From contig CAMOSA010000073.1 of NCBI GenBank assembly GCA_946624335.1, forward strand, positions 1 to 11,375: 11,375 nt of DNA. Reading direction: 5' to 3'. The notes below the pieces were generated by a model. It made no database searches. It saw only the letters and a list, made by a program, of their open reading frames with translations, and was not told where the DNA came from. The DNA comes from an uncultured Prevotellaceae bacterium. GTDB lineage: Bacteria > Bacteroidota > Bacteroidia > Bacteroidales > Bacteroidaceae. A program made the position numbers and the translations under genes. Shown piece after piece: positions 7,516-11,375 of this stretch (positions within the stretch are counted from its first letter, which is position 1; the number at the start of each line of letters is the position of its first letter).

Positions 7516-7523
7516 TACCTTTG
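7516..7523 (+). promoter_or_regulatory. Putative -7 box of the lnb-like gene
   Basis: TACCTTTG on the plus strand matches TAnnTTTG. The lnb-like ATG at 7533 begins after 9 intervening nt, exactly as at coaX, which implies a very short or absent leader. A TTG at 7497-7499 is about 16 bp upstream, rather close for a -33 element. Confidence 0.65.
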
Positions 7524-7532
7524 CAGCCGTTT

Positions 7533-8850
<1,318 letters not shown>

Positions 8851-8907
8851 ATCGTCCATCACGCTTCCATAACCAAGAACCGCCTGCTCACCTCCGTCAT
8901 CGCCCTG

Positions 8908-10458
8908 ATGGCATTGATGAGTGTTGATGCCCAGACCTCGGCCGAGCTGCCTCGTCTGGTCGTCAATATCCTTGTTGACCAGCTGCGGACCGACTATATG
9001 GAAGCCTTTGCGCCGCTCTATGGCGAGGAAGGCCTGAAGCGTCTGATGGCTGAGGCACGCTACTATACCGACGCGCAGCAACCCTTCCATCGCGTCGACC
9101 GCGCCAGTGCCGCTGCTACGCTCAGCACAGGTGCTCCCCCTTCGGCCCACGGCATCCCCGGTTTGTCGTGGCTCTCTCGCGAGACGTTGCAGCCCATCTT
9201 CTGCGTCGACGATTCGCGCAACAAAGGCCTGCAGACGACCGACCGTACCTCGCCCCAGCGCCTGCTCACCACGACACTGACCGATGAGCTGGAGCAGGCC
9301 ACCGCCCGTAAAGCTATTGTCTACAGCATCGCTCCGGAGCGCGAGATGGCTGTCTTGATGGCAGGACATCTGGCCGACGGCGCGTTCTGGATCAACGATC
9401 TGACGGGGTCGTGGTGCAGCACCGACTACTACGGCAACAGCTATCCCTCGTGGGCTGCCTCCTACGAACGCACCAATCCTCTCTCCACGCGTATCCGTAA
9501 GATGGTCTACGAGTCCGTCTATGAAGGCGCGTTGCAGGATTTCCATTATTTCCAGAGCCTGAGCGATGCCGGCCAGAAGGATTTCAAACATAAGTTCGAT
9601 GGCGACCGTCGCTATCGCCTGTTGAAGAACTCCGCGTTGGTCAACGACGAGGTCGTCAGCTTCGTCCAGCAGTGCCTGCAGGGCACGGCCTTGGGGCGCG
9701 ACCGTGTGCCCGACATCCTGAATGTCGGTTTCTATGCCGGCAACTTCGACCATCGTTCCGTCACCGAGGCTCCTTCCGAGCTGCAGGACGCCTACGTCCG
9801 TCTCGACCAGTCGCTGGCACAGCTCATGGCTACCGTCGAGCGCGTCGTCGGCAAGGATCACGTCCTCTATGTCGTCTCGTCCACGGGCTATGCCGACAGC
9901 GACGATAATGGCCAGCGTCTGACGCAGATCCCGACGGGCACCTTCACGATGCAGCGCGCCTCGATGCTGCTGAATATGTATCTGGCCGCCATCTTCGGTC
10001 AGGCACAGTATGTCGAGGCGACGCACGACAACCAGATCTATCTCGACCATAAGCTCATCGAGCAGCGACAGCTGCGGCTGGCCGACCTGCTGGCACGCAG
10101 CGGAGAGTTCCTGGCACAGATGGCCGGCGTGCGGCAGGTCTACACGTCGCAGAGCCTGATGCTCAGCAGCTGGGAGCCACGCGTAGCACGGATTCGTGCC
10201 GGCTGGAACGCGGCCTGCTCGGGCGATATACTGATTGAGGTGAATCCCGGTTGGACCATTGTCTATGAGAACAGCACTAATTATACCAATCCCGGCGAGG
10301 CTTACCTGAGCTTCCCCCTCTTCTTCCTCGGGGCAGACATCGAGGCTCGACGCATCGACGAGGTGGTCACCACGGCCGCCGTGGCGCCGACGCTGGCACG
10401 CTGTCTGCGCATACGGGCTCCCAATGGCAGCTGCGAGGCACCGCTGGTGCTGAGATAA
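8908..10458 (+). CDS. Degenerate alkaline phosphatase-superfamily protein (PafA-like), likely pseudoenzyme
   Basis: From the first in-frame ATG this is a 516-residue protein (numbering below) of the PafA/nucleotide-pyrophosphatase branch of the alkaline phosphatase superfamily. Recognisable parts are VNILVDQLRTDY (19-30, Asp24 as metal ligand), 'TLSTGAPPSAHGIPGLSW' (71-88), LNVGFYAGNFDH (271-282) and SSTGYADSDDNG (324-335). Compared with the family pattern, the nucleophile Thr position holds Arg65, the D-x-x-x-H motif is disrupted, the ADHG motif reads TGY, and the late HG motif is missing. The signal peptide appears to start upstream: in frame with this ORF, 8869-8931 encodes (I/M)TKNRLLTSVIALMALMSVDA, but its first codon is ATA. 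No ATG, GTG or TTG lies in frame between 8761 and 8908. It was probably periplasmic or membrane-anchored, and is sandwiched between the lnb-like gene and secA, with the same orientation and no terminators. Confidence 0.8.
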   Translation: MALMSVDAQTSAELPRLVVNILVDQLRTDYMEAFAPLYGEEGLKRLMAEARYYTDAQQPFHRVDRASAAATLSTGAPPSAHGIPGLSWLSRETLQPIFCVDDSRNKGLQTTDRTSPQRLLTTTLTDELEQATARKAIVYSIAPEREMAVLMAGHLADGAFWINDLTGSWCSTDYYGNSYPSWAASYERTNPLSTRIRKMVYESVYEGALQDFHYFQSLSDAGQKDFKHKFDGDRRYRLLKNSALVNDEVVSFVQQCLQGTALGRDRVPDILNVGFYAGNFDHRSVTEAPSELQDAYVRLDQSLAQLMATVERVVGKDHVLYVVSSTGYADSDDNGQRLTQIPTGTFTMQRASMLLNMYLAAIFGQAQYVEATHDNQIYLDHKLIEQRQLRLADLLARSGEFLAQMAGVRQVYTSQSLMLSSWEPRVARIRAGWNAACSGDILIEVNPGWTIVYENSTNYTNPGEAYLSFPLFFLGADIEARRIDEVVTTAAVAPTLARCLRIRAPNGSCEAPLVLR

Positions 10459-10518
10459 CGTCACGACGAGATAACGTCACAACGAAATAACGTCATAACG
10501 AAATAACGATAATAAAAT
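10455..10518. repeat. 16-bp tandem repeat just upstream of secA
   Basis: The first unit overlaps the phosphatase stop codon. Units are ATAACGTCACGACGAG (10455-10470), ATAACGTCACAACGAA (10471-10486) and ATAACGTCATAACGAA (10487-10502), followed by a partial ATAACGA and AATAAAAT up to the secA ATG. An 8-bp sub-period is visible (ATAACGTC / ACAACGAA). It fills the whole 60-bp gap between the two genes and I see no promoter box inside it, so secA is probably read through from upstream, though a distant promoter cannot be excluded. Confidence 0.85.

Positions 10519-11375
<857 letters not shown>

Overview
The window reads as chromosomal DNA of a Bacteroidota bacterium, most likely order Bacteroidales and Prevotella-like, with fairly GC-rich genes. 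Three things point there. Upstream regions carry the TAnnTTTG-type -7 box of this phylum and no Shine-Dalgarno sequences. The proteins are Bacteroidota types: a 719-residue SurA_N/PpiD-like foldase, a Bacteroidales LptC lipoprotein, a DUF4105/Lnb membrane protein and a SecA with an extra charged N-terminal segment. The block coaX / outer-membrane barrel / lptC / CorC-type protein / ppiD also resembles an order I recall from other Bacteroidales. Genus and species cannot be fixed from the sequence alone.

Layout. Positions 1-173 are non-coding and GC-rich, with three copies of a 19-bp repeat. On the minus strand follow a small SnoaL/NTF2-like protein (174-671), a PpiD-like periplasmic foldase with its own promoter and terminator (917-3076), and a four-gene envelope operon read right to left from 7371 to 3206: coaX, an outer-membrane beta-barrel, lptC and a CNNM/CBS/CorC_HlyC membrane protein. 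A 161-bp divergent promoter region (7372-7532) separates this from a plus-strand cluster: a DUF4105 protein (lnb-like, 7533-8765), a degenerate alkaline-phosphatase-superfamily protein (8908-10458) and the first 285 codons of secA, which runs off the right edge.

How the genes relate. Apart from coaX (coenzyme A synthesis) and the SnoaL-like protein, almost everything serves the cell envelope: protein export (SecA), lipoprotein acylation (Lnb-like), periplasmic folding of exported proteins (PpiD-like), LPS transport (LptC), an outer-membrane barrel and an integral membrane CorC-type protein. The plus cluster may couple export to lipoprotein maturation.

What stands out. The phosphatase-like protein beside secA appears to have lost its nucleophile and most metal ligands, so it looks like a pseudoenzyme. 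Its signal peptide is encoded upstream of the first ATG, with an ATA where a start would be expected. The two divergent promoters share an identical 14-bp sequence and put each start codon 9 nt after the -7 box, implying almost leaderless mRNAs. Several intergenic gaps hold tandem repeats with a strict 7-bp period, and a 16-bp repeat sits just before secA. I found no mobile element, CRISPR array, tRNA, rRNA or defence system. Overall this is a core chromosomal region with a few real oddities.
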